Below, piece by piece: positions 1-7,326 of a stretch of DNA of 64,000 bases (position 1 is its first letter; each line of letters starts with the position of its first letter). The DNA is taken from positions 751,183 through 815,182 of the forward strand of contig NZ_CP007452.1 in NCBI RefSeq assembly GCF_000597865.1, given 5' to 3'. Both the position numbers and the translations under genes were made by a program. Source of the stretch: Peptoclostridium acidaminophilum DSM 3953 (GTDB lineage: Bacteria; Bacillota; Clostridia; Peptostreptococcales; Peptostreptococcaceae). Below the pieces are notes generated by a model. The model made no database searches, was not told the origin of the DNA, and was given only the letters and a program-made list of their open reading frames with translations.

Positions 1-575
1 ATGCTAGAGAAAAAGGAAAAATAAAACACGATTGTATTCGGATTTTCCTTATTGCCTAAAACTCTAACGCAGGTGTAAGCAGATGCTGCAAATACTGCTC
101 CTAATACCGCAATCATTGATGGTATAACTTCAGAATTAAAGGCCGGCTTAATTATAAACAACGCTCCTATAAAAGCAATTGATATTGCTGATATTTGTTT
201 CTTGTTTATTTTTTCCTTTAGAAATAGCCATGAAAATATTATTACGAAAAAAGGACTTAATTTATTCAGCATATTGGCGTCTGATAGCACTAATCTATCT
301 ATGGCATAATAATTAGAAATTATTCCTAGCGTACCAAAAGAAGATCTAAGCAATAATAACTTTTGGTTTGCTCCTTTTCCGAAAAAATTACTCTTGGTAT
401 TCAAAATAGATATTGAAGCGGCTAAAAGTGATACTGTATTTCTGAAAAATGTTTTTTGAAAAGACGGTAAATCCCCAGACAGCTTGATAAACGCTGACAT
501 CATTGCAAATCCAAAGGCAGACAGTATTATGAAAATTATTCCTTTGGATCTGTTGCTTAGATTAGTAAAATTCAT
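1..575 (-). CDS. EamA/DMT-family transporter, 3' end outside window
   Basis: The reverse strand is open from an ATG at 575 to the window edge, giving about 191 residues without a stop. The translation starts MNFTNLSNRSKGIIF and is a run of hydrophobic helices, including the DMT-type pattern of two helices, a YYAIDRL stretch, then DANMLNKLSPFF and a later FLKEKINKKQ loop. This matches the first EamA repeat and the start of the second in drug/metabolite transporters of about 280-300 residues, inner-membrane exporters of metabolites. The substrate cannot be told. The C-terminal third lies beyond position 1. Confidence 0.8.
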   Translation of the reverse strand, partial: MNFTNLSNRSKGIIFIILSAFGFAMMSAFIKLSGDLPSFQKTFFRNTVSLLAASISILNTKSNFFGKGANQKLLLLRSSFGTLGIISNYYAIDRLVLSDANMLNKLSPFFVIIFSWLFLKEKINKKQISAISIAFIGALFIIKPAFNSEVIPSMIAVLGAVFAASAYTCVRVLGNKENPNTIVFYFSFFSS

Positions 576-754
576 ATTTATTTGTATGATATTAAAGGGT
601 TAATATTCATACTTTTCCTTTCTTTAGACTTGTGATTTATAATATATTATATATTACTTCTATATCTTCTTTTTTTCAATAATGTCATATAGAAAGTCAA
701 TGATACAATGAATATGGATTTCAACTTTTTTGTTGGAGTAACAGGAGGAGCTGT

Positions 755-772
755 CTATGACGAAAGTCATAG
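755..772 (+). other. GAAA-tetraloop hairpin in carD leader
   Basis: CTATGAC pairs perfectly with GTCATAG around a GAAA tetraloop. GNRA tetraloops commonly dock tertiary receptors in riboswitches, so this may be part of a folded leader RNA. A second pairing follows (GGGATGTA 791-798 with TACATCCC 820-827). No known riboswitch consensus is recognised. Confidence 0.4.
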
Positions 773-874
773 CACTAATTGGCGAGTGTGGGGATGTACA
801 ACTTTCAGAAAATTTTCCTTACATCCCAAAATTTTAAATGATAAAATATAATTAAAGAGGCAAAACATAGGAAA

Positions 875-921
875 GCGCAGCCTTGACATTCCGTAGCGGC
901 AGTCAAGGCGCGCGTTTTTTT
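875..921 (+). terminator. Intrinsic terminator upstream of carD
   Basis: GCGC plus GCCTTGAC (875-887) pairs with GTCAAGGC plus GCGC (902-913) with one bulged A, followed by seven T residues (915-921). It sits only 35 bases before the carD start. It therefore either ends a short upstream transcript or attenuates carD transcription. Confidence 0.75.
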
Positions 922-955
922 AATTGCAGTCAAAGAATTTAGTGGAGGAAGAAAA

Positions 956-1453
956 ATGTTCCATATCAATGATTATATTATGTACGGAAAAACTGGTGTG
1001 TGCCAGGTGACTGGAATCGAAAAGGGCAAGCTAATAGGCAATGCGGAAATTGAATATTATGTGCTAAAGCCTTTAAGCTGCGACACGACAATAAAAATAC
1101 CCGTGAATACCACAAAAGTAAATATGAGGCCAGTGGTATCAAAGATGGAAGTTCTTGATTTTATAGACTCAATGGCAGAAGAAGACACCGTATGGATCAA
1201 GGATGACAGGTCAAGGTTTAAGGAATTCGAGTCTAAGCTTAATGAAGGATCCTGTCTGGAGTGGATGGAGATAATCAAGTCTATTTACATAAAAGAGAGA
1301 GATAAACAAAGCGGAAGAAAGAGTATTTCTCCCAGAGACCGGGATATTTCAAAGGAGGCAAAGCGGCTTCTTTTTGAAGAATTTTCTCTGTCTCTTGGAA
1401 TACCGAAGGATGATGTGGAGAGCTTTATAATCAACAGAGTATCTAATTTTTAA
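956..1453 (+). CDS. CarD-family RNA polymerase-interacting regulator
   Basis: A 165-residue protein. The N-terminal part (about residues 1-65) has the CarD/TRCF RNAP-interaction fold signature: FHINDYIMYGKTGVCQV, then a YYVLKPL strand and a hydrophobic IKIPV strand. The remainder is helical and charged, like the DNA-binding helical tail of CarD/CdnL. Such proteins bind the RNAP beta subunit and stabilise open complexes, especially at rRNA promoters. The ATG at 956 has GGAGG at 944-948. It is monocistronic, preceded by a terminator-bearing leader and followed by two terminators. The family call is firm; the regulon is unknown. Confidence 0.88.
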   Translation: MFHINDYIMYGKTGVCQVTGIEKGKLIGNAEIEYYVLKPLSCDTTIKIPVNTTKVNMRPVVSKMEVLDFIDSMAEEDTVWIKDDRSRFKEFESKLNEGSCLEWMEIIKSIYIKERDKQSGRKSISPRDRDISKEAKRLLFEEFSLSLGIPKDDVESFIINRVSNF

Positions 1454-1478
1454 TTAGGTCTATTGAGGAGAACAACTA

Positions 1479-1506
1479 AGGGTCCGAGAATTAGGACTCT
1501 TTTTTT
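1479..1506 (+). terminator. Terminator of carD
   Basis: AGGGTCC (1479-1485) pairs with GGACTCT (1494-1500), with G-U pairs, and is followed by a run of T to 1506, 26 bases after the carD stop. Confidence 0.8.
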
Positions 1507-1540
1507 AGAGTATTTGTAATTGAAAAAAATGATAATAAAT

Positions 1541-1574
1541 CGTCCTTTGAAATTTTAAAGGATGGTTTTTTTTA
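1541..1574. terminator. Second terminator before the IS element
   Basis: CGTCCTTT (1541-1548) pairs with AAAGGATG (1557-1564), loop of eight, followed by eight T. It would back up the carD terminator on the + strand and may also shield carD from transcription leaving the IS element. Confidence 0.6.
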
Positions 1575-1618
1575 CATATTGATATTTCACAATCAGCTCT
1601 GAATGTCAATGAATATTT

Positions 1619-1705
1619 GAGCCAGGCGCTAGTGAATTTCTGAGCCACCTGTGCTAATGAAAAAGTATACCATTTTCATATTTGTGCTAATGAATATTTG
1701 AGCCA
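1619..1705. repeat. Left-end IS21 terminal repeats (three GAGCCA copies)
   Basis: Three direct copies of a GAGCCA core at 1619-1624, 1642-1647 and 1700-1705. Two are preceded by an AATATTT or AATTTC stretch, and GTGCTAATG occurs between them. Right-end inverse copies are at 4038-4043 and 4072-4077. These are the likely IstA binding sites. Confidence 0.7.
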
Positions 1706-1762
1706 CTTATTGTAATAAAGAAGGGAAATTGGGTTTAGCCTTCATTTCCCTTAATTCATCTT

Positions 1763-2506
1763 TTATTTGCTGTTGCTGTCCTTTCGATAAGAATCGCCAT
1801 TCATGTTTAATACATAGGAGCGGAATGTTATTCTGTCAACTAGGGCTGCGACCATTATTGGATTATCGAAAAGCTCTGTCCATCTTGAGAATTCAAGATT
1901 TGTGGTTATTATGATGCTGCCTTTTTCGGATCGATCAGAGATTACCTTGAAAAGCAGATCTGACTGATGCCTGTTAAAGCTTAGGTATGAGAGTTCATCT
2001 AGTATTAGCAGATCAACTTTAGACAGCTGTTTTTCAAGCTTTGCCAGCCTTTTGTACTCGCTGGCCTCGACCAATTCAGTTGCAAGTGATGCGGCGTTAT
2101 AAAACTTGACGGAATATCCGAGGGTGCAGGCTTTCAAGCCAAGGCTTATTGCAAGATGCGTCTTGCCTGTTCCGGGATTCCCTATCATTACAATGTTTTG
2201 ATGTTTGTCTATGTAGTCGCACTCAGACAACTCAAAAATAAAAGGTTCTTTTACATGTTTAAGCCGGCTTGTATCAAATTCATCAAGAGTCTTCAAATAT
2301 GGATACTTTGCAGCTTTGATCCGCCTTTTGCGATTATTTTCCTGACGCTGGTCGTTCTCAACTCTTAGTAGCGCAAGGAGGAAATCCTCATAGCTCATAT
2401 TGGTGTCCATCTGACGGATCATATTTTCATAATCACAAAAGGTAGGGAGCTTGAGCTGCTTGCAGTAAAGAGAAATAGACTGTGCCTTCACGTTTATTTC
2501 ACCCAT
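1763..2506 (-). CDS. istB: IstB, AAA+ ATPase helper of IS21 transposition
   Basis: A 247-residue DnaC-like AAA+ ATPase. The Walker A motif GNPGTGKTH lies near residue 111, the Walker B segment VDLLILDELSYL near 163-174, and the sensor-1 IIITTNL follows. IstB binds target DNA, bends it, and licenses strand transfer by IstA. Its ATG shares one A with the istA stop (TAATG), so the two are translationally coupled, the usual IS21 arrangement. Length is normal for the family. It looks functional. Confidence 0.95.
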   Translation of the reverse strand: MGEINVKAQSISLYCKQLKLPTFCDYENMIRQMDTNMSYEDFLLALLRVENDQRQENNRKRRIKAAKYPYLKTLDEFDTSRLKHVKEPFIFELSECDYIDKHQNIVMIGNPGTGKTHLAISLGLKACTLGYSVKFYNAASLATELVEASEYKRLAKLEKQLSKVDLLILDELSYLSFNRHQSDLLFKVISDRSEKGSIIITTNLEFSRWTELFDNPIMVAALVDRITFRSYVLNMNGDSYRKDSNSK

Positions 2507-3981
2507 TATCCGTTCACCGCCACTTTGAATTTGGCATCATAAGCCGATAGGTCCACATTATCAACTGAGATATCCGTTGCAACCGATATTACGCCGTTTG
2601 ATACAGGACCATCCAAGTAACTTCGTACCAGGTCGATTGTGGGACTTACCGTAGCAGGTATTTGGTTTTTAATGCCGATTATCCTGTCAGTGCCATAATC
2701 AAGGCACAATCGAAGAAGTTTGACAGTATCCCTGTTTGCATTTGGGAATTTCATTCCCCCATTCAGCAGGTCTCTCTGAATAGCCTGCCTTACAGGTTTG
2801 GCGTTGAATACGGAGCGTGGCTTTCGTCCCAGAAGTGGCATGTAGTGCTCCAGAGTATAGCTGGTGTAGCCCCCTGGACCATAGATGCGGTCATAGGATG
2901 CCACGACTGCAGACTTGTGATGTATTCTGATTTCGTTGCCATAGGCCTTTATTGTGGCTTCCTGGCCTATCAGTGTTGCCGGAACTGAATAATTGTTTTT
3001 ATCAAACCTTACTGTGGAGTATTCATTTACTTTTGCAATCGCAGTTTTGCTTGTATCAAAACTGTATTTTGGAAGTGAGTAGAAGTATGATGCTTCTTGA
3101 AAGAGCCGCATACCGACAGTTCCCTCACGTCCTTGTATCATATGCTGCTTATACTCGTTGCATTTTTCTGATAGTAAACTATTCAGCTCTGATAAGTTTT
3201 TTATCCTTGGAACAGGAACCAGGAAGTTTCTTCTTGAAAATCCTACAAGGTTTTCAACCAGGCCCTTTTCATTTCCGCTTGCAATGTTGCAAAACAACGG
3301 TTGAAATGCATAATGGGCGCTAAAGGCCTTGTACCTGTTTTGAATCTTTGCGTATTGGCCAAAGCCTTCTTTTACTGCAACTTTAGCATTATCAAATATT
3401 GTTTTATGAGGAATACCGCCAAAGAATTCAAATGCCTTCTGTTGACCTTCCAAGAAGGATTCCTCGTTCTGGTGCTTGAATGCCATTACGAAAATTGCGC
3501 AACTGAAGCATAGCCTTGCACAAAAGAGATTGATTTTGTTTTTAATCCCGTCAAGATACACGGTGGCTTCTCCCCAATCAATTTGGAGAGCTTCCCCCGG
3601 ATCGAATTCCAATGGGATAAATGACTTGGGAATATTCCCTTTAATCCTTTTTACAGCCAATCTTACTGTTGACTCGCCGCCGGCAAACTGTTTTTCAGTT
3701 ACAAGCCGTTGATATATGCGCCTTGCAGTATGCTGCTGTTTGTTTATATTTTCGGATTTGTCTTCCTCAAGGCAATGAAGAATGAACTTTAATACATCGT
3801 CAGTCAGAATGTCTGCCTTACGATTGTATTCTTTGCGTTCCCATGGAACGCTGTCACCGTCACAATATTTTTTGACGGTATTGCGAGATATGCCGAGCGT
3901 TTTAGCGATAGCCCTTTGAGACATACCCTGGATTGTACTCATTTCTCTAATCTTTTGGTAAATGTCCACGTCAATGATCAC
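2506..3981 (-). CDS. istA: IstA, DDE transposase of IS21 family
   Basis: About 491 residues. An N-terminal helix-turn-helix (QGMSQRAIAKTLGISRNTVKKY, split here: MSQRAIAKTL and GISRNTVKKY) is followed by an rve-type RNase H fold. Candidate catalytic residues are the D of LQIDWGEA, the D of IFDNAKVA and the E of NEKGLVENLVG. A C-terminal beta-barrel-like domain follows. It cuts and joins IS ends with IstB. An ATG at 3990 touches GGAGG directly, whereas a GTG at 3981 has that site nine bases upstream, so 3981 is preferred. Confidence 0.95.
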   Translation of the reverse strand: MIIDVDIYQKIREMSTIQGMSQRAIAKTLGISRNTVKKYCDGDSVPWERKEYNRKADILTDDVLKFILHCLEEDKSENINKQQHTARRIYQRLVTEKQFAGGESTVRLAVKRIKGNIPKSFIPLEFDPGEALQIDWGEATVYLDGIKNKINLFCARLCFSCAIFVMAFKHQNEESFLEGQQKAFEFFGGIPHKTIFDNAKVAVKEGFGQYAKIQNRYKAFSAHYAFQPLFCNIASGNEKGLVENLVGFSRRNFLVPVPRIKNLSELNSLLSEKCNEYKQHMIQGREGTVGMRLFQEASYFYSLPKYSFDTSKTAIAKVNEYSTVRFDKNNYSVPATLIGQEATIKAYGNEIRIHHKSAVVASYDRIYGPGGYTSYTLEHYMPLLGRKPRSVFNAKPVRQAIQRDLLNGGMKFPNANRDTVKLLRLCLDYGTDRIIGIKNQIPATVSPTIDLVRSYLDGPVSNGVISVATDISVDNVDLSAYDAKFKVAVNG

Positions 3982-4159
3982 ACCTTTCATCCTCCCTGCA
4001 CTAATCTTTGAGATTAGTATACAGGTTTTTTGAAAAGTGGCTCACTTTTTGGTTAGCACAAAGGCACTAAATGGCTCACTCTTATACTAGCATTCACATC
4101 AGCTGCAAGTCCAAGTGAATTGCAAGCTAAATAAATCTAAATATGAAAGGTTATTTTAT

Positions 4160-4555
4160 ATGATTTATCATGTACTTTATTATGAAGAATTGAAACATTT
4201 CTGCCAAGAGGCTTTTGAAGGCTTTGGCTTAAGTGAAAATGACAGTGCTGTAATTAAAGATGTGCTGCTGCTATCTGACCTGTACGGCATAGATTCCCAC
4301 GGTACAAACTGCATTGTGATGTATCACGATCTTATAAAGGACGGAAACATTGATATAGGCGCGCAGCCAGAGATAGTCATGGAAACTCCGGTTTCAGCCG
4401 TTATCGACGGCAAGAGAGGTATGGAACAGCTTATGGCATGCTATGCGGCTGAAACTGCGATTGAAAAGGCCAAGACTTCCGGCATAGGTTTTGTAACTGT
4501 GCGCAATTCGAACCACTATGGAATTGCGGTCGGCATACTTAAAGAAATGCTCTGA
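4160..4555 (+). pseudogene. Truncated malate/L-lactate dehydrogenase (Ldh_2) fragment
   Basis: 131 codons match the N-terminal part of the Ldh_2 (malate/sulfolactate/L-lactate, NAD(P)-dependent) family, normally 330-360 residues. Recognisable segments are SDLYGIDSHGTNC (the family GIxSHG motif), DGKRGMEQLMA and VRNSNHYGIA. Homology ends right after the catalytic NHYGIA motif, where the frame runs VGILKEML and stops. The 3' two thirds are missing, probably by deletion. The ATG at 4160 keeps an AAAGG site, so a short inactive product may still be made. The IS21 element ends 67 bases upstream. Confidence 0.8.
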
Positions 4556-4656
4556 TTCGAATATTTTAGAATTATTCTGGTACAAAATGATGAGTAAGGG
4601 GACAAAAAAGTATATAATTAATTCGTGAGATTATTTATATTTATGAGGTGGTTTTT

Positions 4657-5337
4657 ATGAACAGACTAGCTTTAAAAATAAAAGAAGCCAGAATGGCTGT
4701 TGGACTATCAGAAAAGGATTTAGCAAAAAAATGCGGTCTTTCTGTAGGCTATATAATTCAGGTTGAATCAGGCAAGAAAATTGTAAATGAGAGCGTTGCA
4801 GAGAAGATACTCAAATCTTTGGGAGTCAAGGAAGCGTTTGTTGACGAGGAGAGGCCGGCTGAAGAGCCTCAAGAAAAGCCTTCAAAAAAAGTTGAAGCAC
4901 CAAAGCCAAAGGAAACGGTTATAGTTGAGCCGAGCCAGTCATGGGCAGACGCCTTGTCTGGGGTGATCAAGAAATATCCGGTGGTTGACTTGCACAGCAA
5001 CAAGACGGTCGATTACAAGGAGCTTCCCATAATCAGCAAAAAAATAGAAGGGCACCATCCGGATAAAATAATGTTTGTAAAGGCTTCAAACAATGATATG
5101 GCTGCATTCAGAATCGAAAAGGACGATGTGCTTACTGTTTTTATGACTAAAGAGATACAAAACGACGGTTTATATCTTTTTGAAATTGAAGGCAAGAAAA
5201 TGATAAGACAGCTAAGGAAAGAGGCAAACAATATAGTGAAACTTTCAAAAGCTCCAAACGACAGCTCTGCTGCGGTTATCGACATAAAAAAGGTCAAGGT
5301 GCTGGGGCGGATTATAAAAAACGAATTTTCAATATAA
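4657..5337 (+). CDS. XRE-family regulator with S24-like C-terminal domain
   Basis: 226 residues. Residues 1-55 form a helix-turn-helix of the XRE/cro type (ARMAVGLSEKDLAKKCGLSV). A charged linker rich in E, K and P spans about 60-95. The C-terminal 120 residues resemble the LexA/cI S24 beta fold (IMFVKASNNDMAAFRIEKDDVL, split: IMFVKASNNDM and FRIEKDDVL), but the usual Ser/Lys self-cleavage pair is not obvious, so it may only bind or oligomerise. The ATG at 4657 follows GAGGTGG (4645-4651). It stands alone. The target is unknown; the paralogous start GTG at 4648 overlaps the ribosome binding site and was rejected. Confidence 0.75.
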   Translation: MNRLALKIKEARMAVGLSEKDLAKKCGLSVGYIIQVESGKKIVNESVAEKILKSLGVKEAFVDEERPAEEPQEKPSKKVEAPKPKETVIVEPSQSWADALSGVIKKYPVVDLHSNKTVDYKELPIISKKIEGHHPDKIMFVKASNNDMAAFRIEKDDVLTVFMTKEIQNDGLYLFEIEGKKMIRQLRKEANNIVKLSKAPNDSSAAVIDIKKVKVLGRIIKNEFSI

Positions 5338-5340
5338 AAG

Positions 5341-5379
5341 TTAAGGGACAGGCGCTTGAAGTAAGCAACTGTCCCTTAA
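5341..5379 (-). terminator. Convergent terminator between XRE gene and cyclo-ligase gene
   Basis: TTAAGGGACAG (5341-5351) pairs perfectly with CTGTCCCTTAA (5369-5379). Read on the minus strand it is followed by CTTTTATA, a weak U tract, so it mainly serves the cyclo-ligase gene. A second palindrome, GTGCATAATGCAC, lies directly beside it at 5380-5392. Confidence 0.65.
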
Positions 5380-5423
5380 GTGCATAATGCACCAAAGATT
5401 GTCTGAAATTTGTTGTAAAGATG

Positions 5424-6014
5424 CTATTCGATAATGCGGGCTTCTGAGACAATCTTCTTGACGGGCACATCGTAATCTTTCACGGGTATTTCGTCAAAAA
5501 TTTGAAAGTCAAAAGTCACGGCAACAGTTTCGCAATCAGGCCTCACAAGCTTAAGCACGCTGTCATGAAAGCCTGCTCCATAACCAAGCCTATTTTTGTT
5601 TACGTCGAAAGCCAGACCTGCTACGACAAAAAAGTCGATTTCCGAGGGGTCTACAAAACGTCGGTTGCCTTCCTTTGGCTCTAGAATGCCCATTGTTCCG
5701 CTTTCGACATCCATATCGAGATCATAAAGATCAGATGCTTTCATCTCTCTTTTTCCATCCGGATATTTGACTATGATCGGCACTAGAACTCTTTTTCCAG
5801 CCTTAAGACACTCGCGGATGAAGTCCTTGGTTCTTACTTCGCTGCCGAAATCAATATACGACATTATAACCTTGCTTTTTATGAAGGCGTCCATTGCCTT
5901 GATCTTGTCTAAAATCTTATTGCTATTATTCATGAGAATTTCATCTGAAAGTGCATCGCGTTGTTGACGTATCTGTTTGCGAAGCGTTTTTTTAGCCTGA
6001 ATTATATTGTCCAA
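5424..6014 (-). CDS. 5-formyltetrahydrofolate cyclo-ligase
   Basis: About 196 residues. This ATP-dependent enzyme (MTHFS, YgfA/FAU1 family) converts 5-formyl-THF to 5,10-methenyl-THF, recycling folate. Family marks are an N-terminal KKTLRKQIRQQRDAL helix that binds ATP phosphate, a central KAMDAFIKSKVIMSYIDFGSEV segment (split: AFIKSKVIM, SYIDFGSEV), and the C-terminal GYGAGFHDSVL motif. Starts are ambiguous: ATG 6023 directly abuts AAGGAG, while TTG 6014 has it nine bases upstream, so TTG is preferred. Longer ATG starts at 6038 and 6065 lack a good site. Confidence 0.9.
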   Translation of the reverse strand: MDNIIQAKKTLRKQIRQQRDALSDEILMNNSNKILDKIKAMDAFIKSKVIMSYIDFGSEVRTKDFIRECLKAGKRVLVPIIVKYPDGKREMKASDLYDLDMDVESGTMGILEPKEGNRRFVDPSEIDFFVVAGLAFDVNKNRLGYGAGFHDSVLKLVRPDCETVAVTFDFQIFDEIPVKDYDVPVKKIVSEARIIE

Positions 6015-6023
6015 TAAAGCCAT

Positions 6024-6467
6024 CTCCTTCTCAATATTCATATTATATATCAAATTGTATAGCACATTATAATTCTTTTTAGTAACATAAGATACGAAAT
6101 GATGATAATTGTCAAATTGGACATCATGCCTGGAAGAATTAATAATATTAATTCACAAATTATTCGACTTCATAAATGAGAATGGATATTGGATGTTTTG
6201 ATGTTTTTACACAGTTACTGAAAGACAACAGCTGGAGAAAAACAGAAATTTTCATGATCATAATTCCGGCATTGAAAGTGGCGCAAAAAATTAACAAAAA
6301 TGAAAGCTTGAAATTGTTAAATTGCAAATTATCCAAAAAAACATAGATAAATGTTGTTATTTACACACAAAAAGAATATAATTTGATTACAACTTGCAAA
6401 ACAAGGATATCTAGATGTGGCTGTTTGAATATTTTACCATAATCAAATTATAAGAGGGGGAGTCATT
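6024..6467. other. 440-bp intergenic region
   Basis: AT-rich. It holds the divergent promoter zone for the cyclo-ligase gene and a near-consensus promoter for the next gene (6354-6382). A 54-codon frame at 6182-6346 has no ribosome binding site and is not believed. Nothing else is recognised. Confidence 0.5.
6354..6382 (+). promoter_or_regulatory. Sigma-A type promoter
   Basis: TTGTTA (6354-6359), a 17-base spacer, then perfect TATAAT (6377-6382), placing the start near 6389, about 80 bases before the small gene at 6468. Confidence 0.75.
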
Positions 6468-6653
6468 ATGAAATCAATGAAGTCGGTGAGTATTGTAATA
6501 GAGAACGGAAAGATGCTTACGGAATCAATTTTGTTCAAGAGGGATCAAGTTGGATGCTCTGTAAAGAAACTGGGCCAGGAATTGGCTGACAGAAGTAGGA
6601 TGATTTCAGAATATAGATCGCAGTACGGTTTTGGTGAAGAGGAAATGATTTAG
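6468..6653 (+). CDS. Small protein of unknown function, 61 residues
   Basis: Starts MKSMKSVSIVIENGK and ends GFGEEEMI. It is charged and probably cytosolic, with no signal peptide or membrane segment, and a predicted helix in the second half (VKKLGQELADRSRMI). Support for a real gene: a strong promoter at the right distance, an AGAGGGGGAG ribosome binding site and a terminator 10 bases after the stop. No family is recognised. Confidence 0.65.
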   Translation: MKSMKSVSIVIENGKMLTESILFKRDQVGCSVKKLGQELADRSRMISEYRSQYGFGEEEMI

Positions 6654-6662
6654 AAAGCATGG

Positions 6663-6690
6663 TGCCGCAGTTAAAAGCGGCATTTTTTAT
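6663..6690 (+). terminator. Terminator of the 61-residue gene
   Basis: TGCCGC (6663-6668) pairs with GCGGCA (6677-6682), loop of eight, followed by TTTTTT. Confidence 0.85.
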
Positions 6691-6753
6691 GCGTGCTCAT
6701 GGGATGAGTTGTGTTTGCAGTGAATCATTATTTCGATAATGCGGCATGAGAAA

Positions 6754-6782
6754 GAGGGGGCAACGATTATATTGCTCCCTCT
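6754..6782 (-). terminator. Hairpin ending the small peptide transcript
   Basis: On the minus strand GAGGG-A-GCAA pairs with TTGC-C-CCCTC across an A/C mismatch, followed by TTTCTC. It lies about 45 bases after the stop of the 40-residue peptide gene. The U tract is short. Confidence 0.55.
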
Positions 6783-6824
6783 GAAATTCCGTAAAACGAT
6801 TGTTTCAAACCGATTAGTATGTAG

Positions 6825-6947
6825 TTATCTTACAAGTCCGGCAGAAGTAACGTCAATAACAAGTCCTGCCGATGTAACATCAATAACCAGCGATGACGAA
6901 GGTACAGCTAATATGCCTAACAGCATGAATAAAACGAGTTTTTTCAT
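6825..6947 (-). CDS. Secreted 40-residue peptide with tandem LVIDVTSAG repeat
   Basis: The reverse strand encodes MKKLVLFMLLGILAVPSSS, a textbook signal peptide (two Lys, an 11-residue hydrophobic core, a possible cleavage after the serines), followed by two exact copies of LVIDVTSAG and a final LVR. The two repeat units differ at five nucleotides, all silent, so the amino-acid sequence is being kept. GAGGAGG sits eight bases before the ATG, a TTGTGT-17-TATAAT promoter lies 39 bases upstream, and a hairpin follows. The gene is thus complete and monocistronic. Function is unknown: a mature peptide of about 20 residues could act as a signal, an inhibitor or a surface peptide. Confidence 0.7.
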   Translation of the reverse strand: MKKLVLFMLLGILAVPSSSLVIDVTSAGLVIDVTSAGLVR

Positions 6948-6985
6948 GATAAAAACCTCCTCTCTTCCGTTGTTTTAATCAAAAT

Positions 6986-7014
6986 ATTATAACATTATAA
7001 AATATTTTACACAA
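6986..7014 (-). promoter_or_regulatory. Promoter of the secreted peptide gene
   Basis: Minus-strand TTGTGT (7014-7009), 17-base spacer, TATAAT (6991-6986). Transcription would begin near 6979, about 30 bases before the start codon. Confidence 0.75.
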
Positions 7015-7050
7015 ATAAACTTTATAATATTTTTTAAATTCAAACGATAA

Positions 7051-7082
7051 AAAAGTGTGTATCTGATGAGATACACACTTTT
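7051..7082 (-). terminator. Terminator of tRNA-Val
   Basis: AAAAGTGTGTATCT (7051-7064) and its complement (7069-7082) form a 14-bp stem with a four-base loop. On the minus strand the stem ends in a T run. It lies 17 bases after the tRNA. Confidence 0.85.
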
Positions 7083-7098
7083 GGGGGTTTAATTTATT

Positions 7099-7174
7099 TG
7101 GTGGGCAATAAGGGACTCGAACCCCTGACTTCCTCCACGTCAAGGAGACACTCTACCAGCTGAGTTAATTGCCC
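7099..7174 (-). tRNA. tRNA-Val (anticodon GAC)
   Basis: Minus strand: 5' GGGCAAT (7174-7168) pairs with ATTGCCC before A and an encoded CCA (7101-7099). The D-arm holds CTCAGCTGGTAGAG, the anticodon loop is TTGACGT with GAC at the centre, and the T-arm is GGGGTTCGAGTCCC. Length is 76 nt including CCA. It stands alone with its own terminator. Confidence 0.95.
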
Positions 7175-7326
7175 GAATGAAAAAATTTTATCATATTTTA
7201 TATGTTTTGACAACATCAAAAATAAGTAATAGATGGTAAATGGTTTAAAAGCCGTGGAGACAGGGAACATAAGTATTAATAAAATAAAATATATGCTGCG
7301 GCTATATGGGATAAGAGGCGATTTTT

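Larger units (their letters stand above)
576..955. other. 380-bp intergenic leader region upstream of carD
   Basis: No convincing open frame is seen on either strand. The stretch holds AT-rich promoter-like sequence (about 600-720), then three stem-loops listed separately (755-772, 791-827, 875-921), the last a clear intrinsic terminator. The carD ribosome binding site GGAGG lies at 944-948. The order of folded elements, then terminator, then gene is what a regulated 5' leader looks like, but the class is not recognised. Confidence 0.5.
1604..4092 (-). mobile_element. IS21-family insertion sequence, about 2.49 kb
   Basis: The element contains istB (1763-2506) and istA (2506-3981) on the minus strand. 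Both ends carry several copies of a short terminal repeat with core GAGCCA: left at 1619, 1642 and 1700; right, in inverse orientation, at 4038 and 4072. IS21 elements typically carry multiple such transposase-binding repeats. Outermost ends were set at TG...CA (1604 and 4092) because each lies exactly 15 bases outside the outer GAGCCA. No convincing target duplication was found, so the borders are approximate. Both genes are intact. Confidence 0.85.

Noticed and set aside
6182-6346. 54-codon open frame starting MDIGCFDVF
   Set aside because: No ribosome binding site, overlaps the promoter zone of the next gene, and no recognisable features.
6739-6978. 79-codon plus-strand frame over the peptide gene
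   Set aside because: It is the complement of the secreted-peptide gene and its promoter; it has no start signals of its own.
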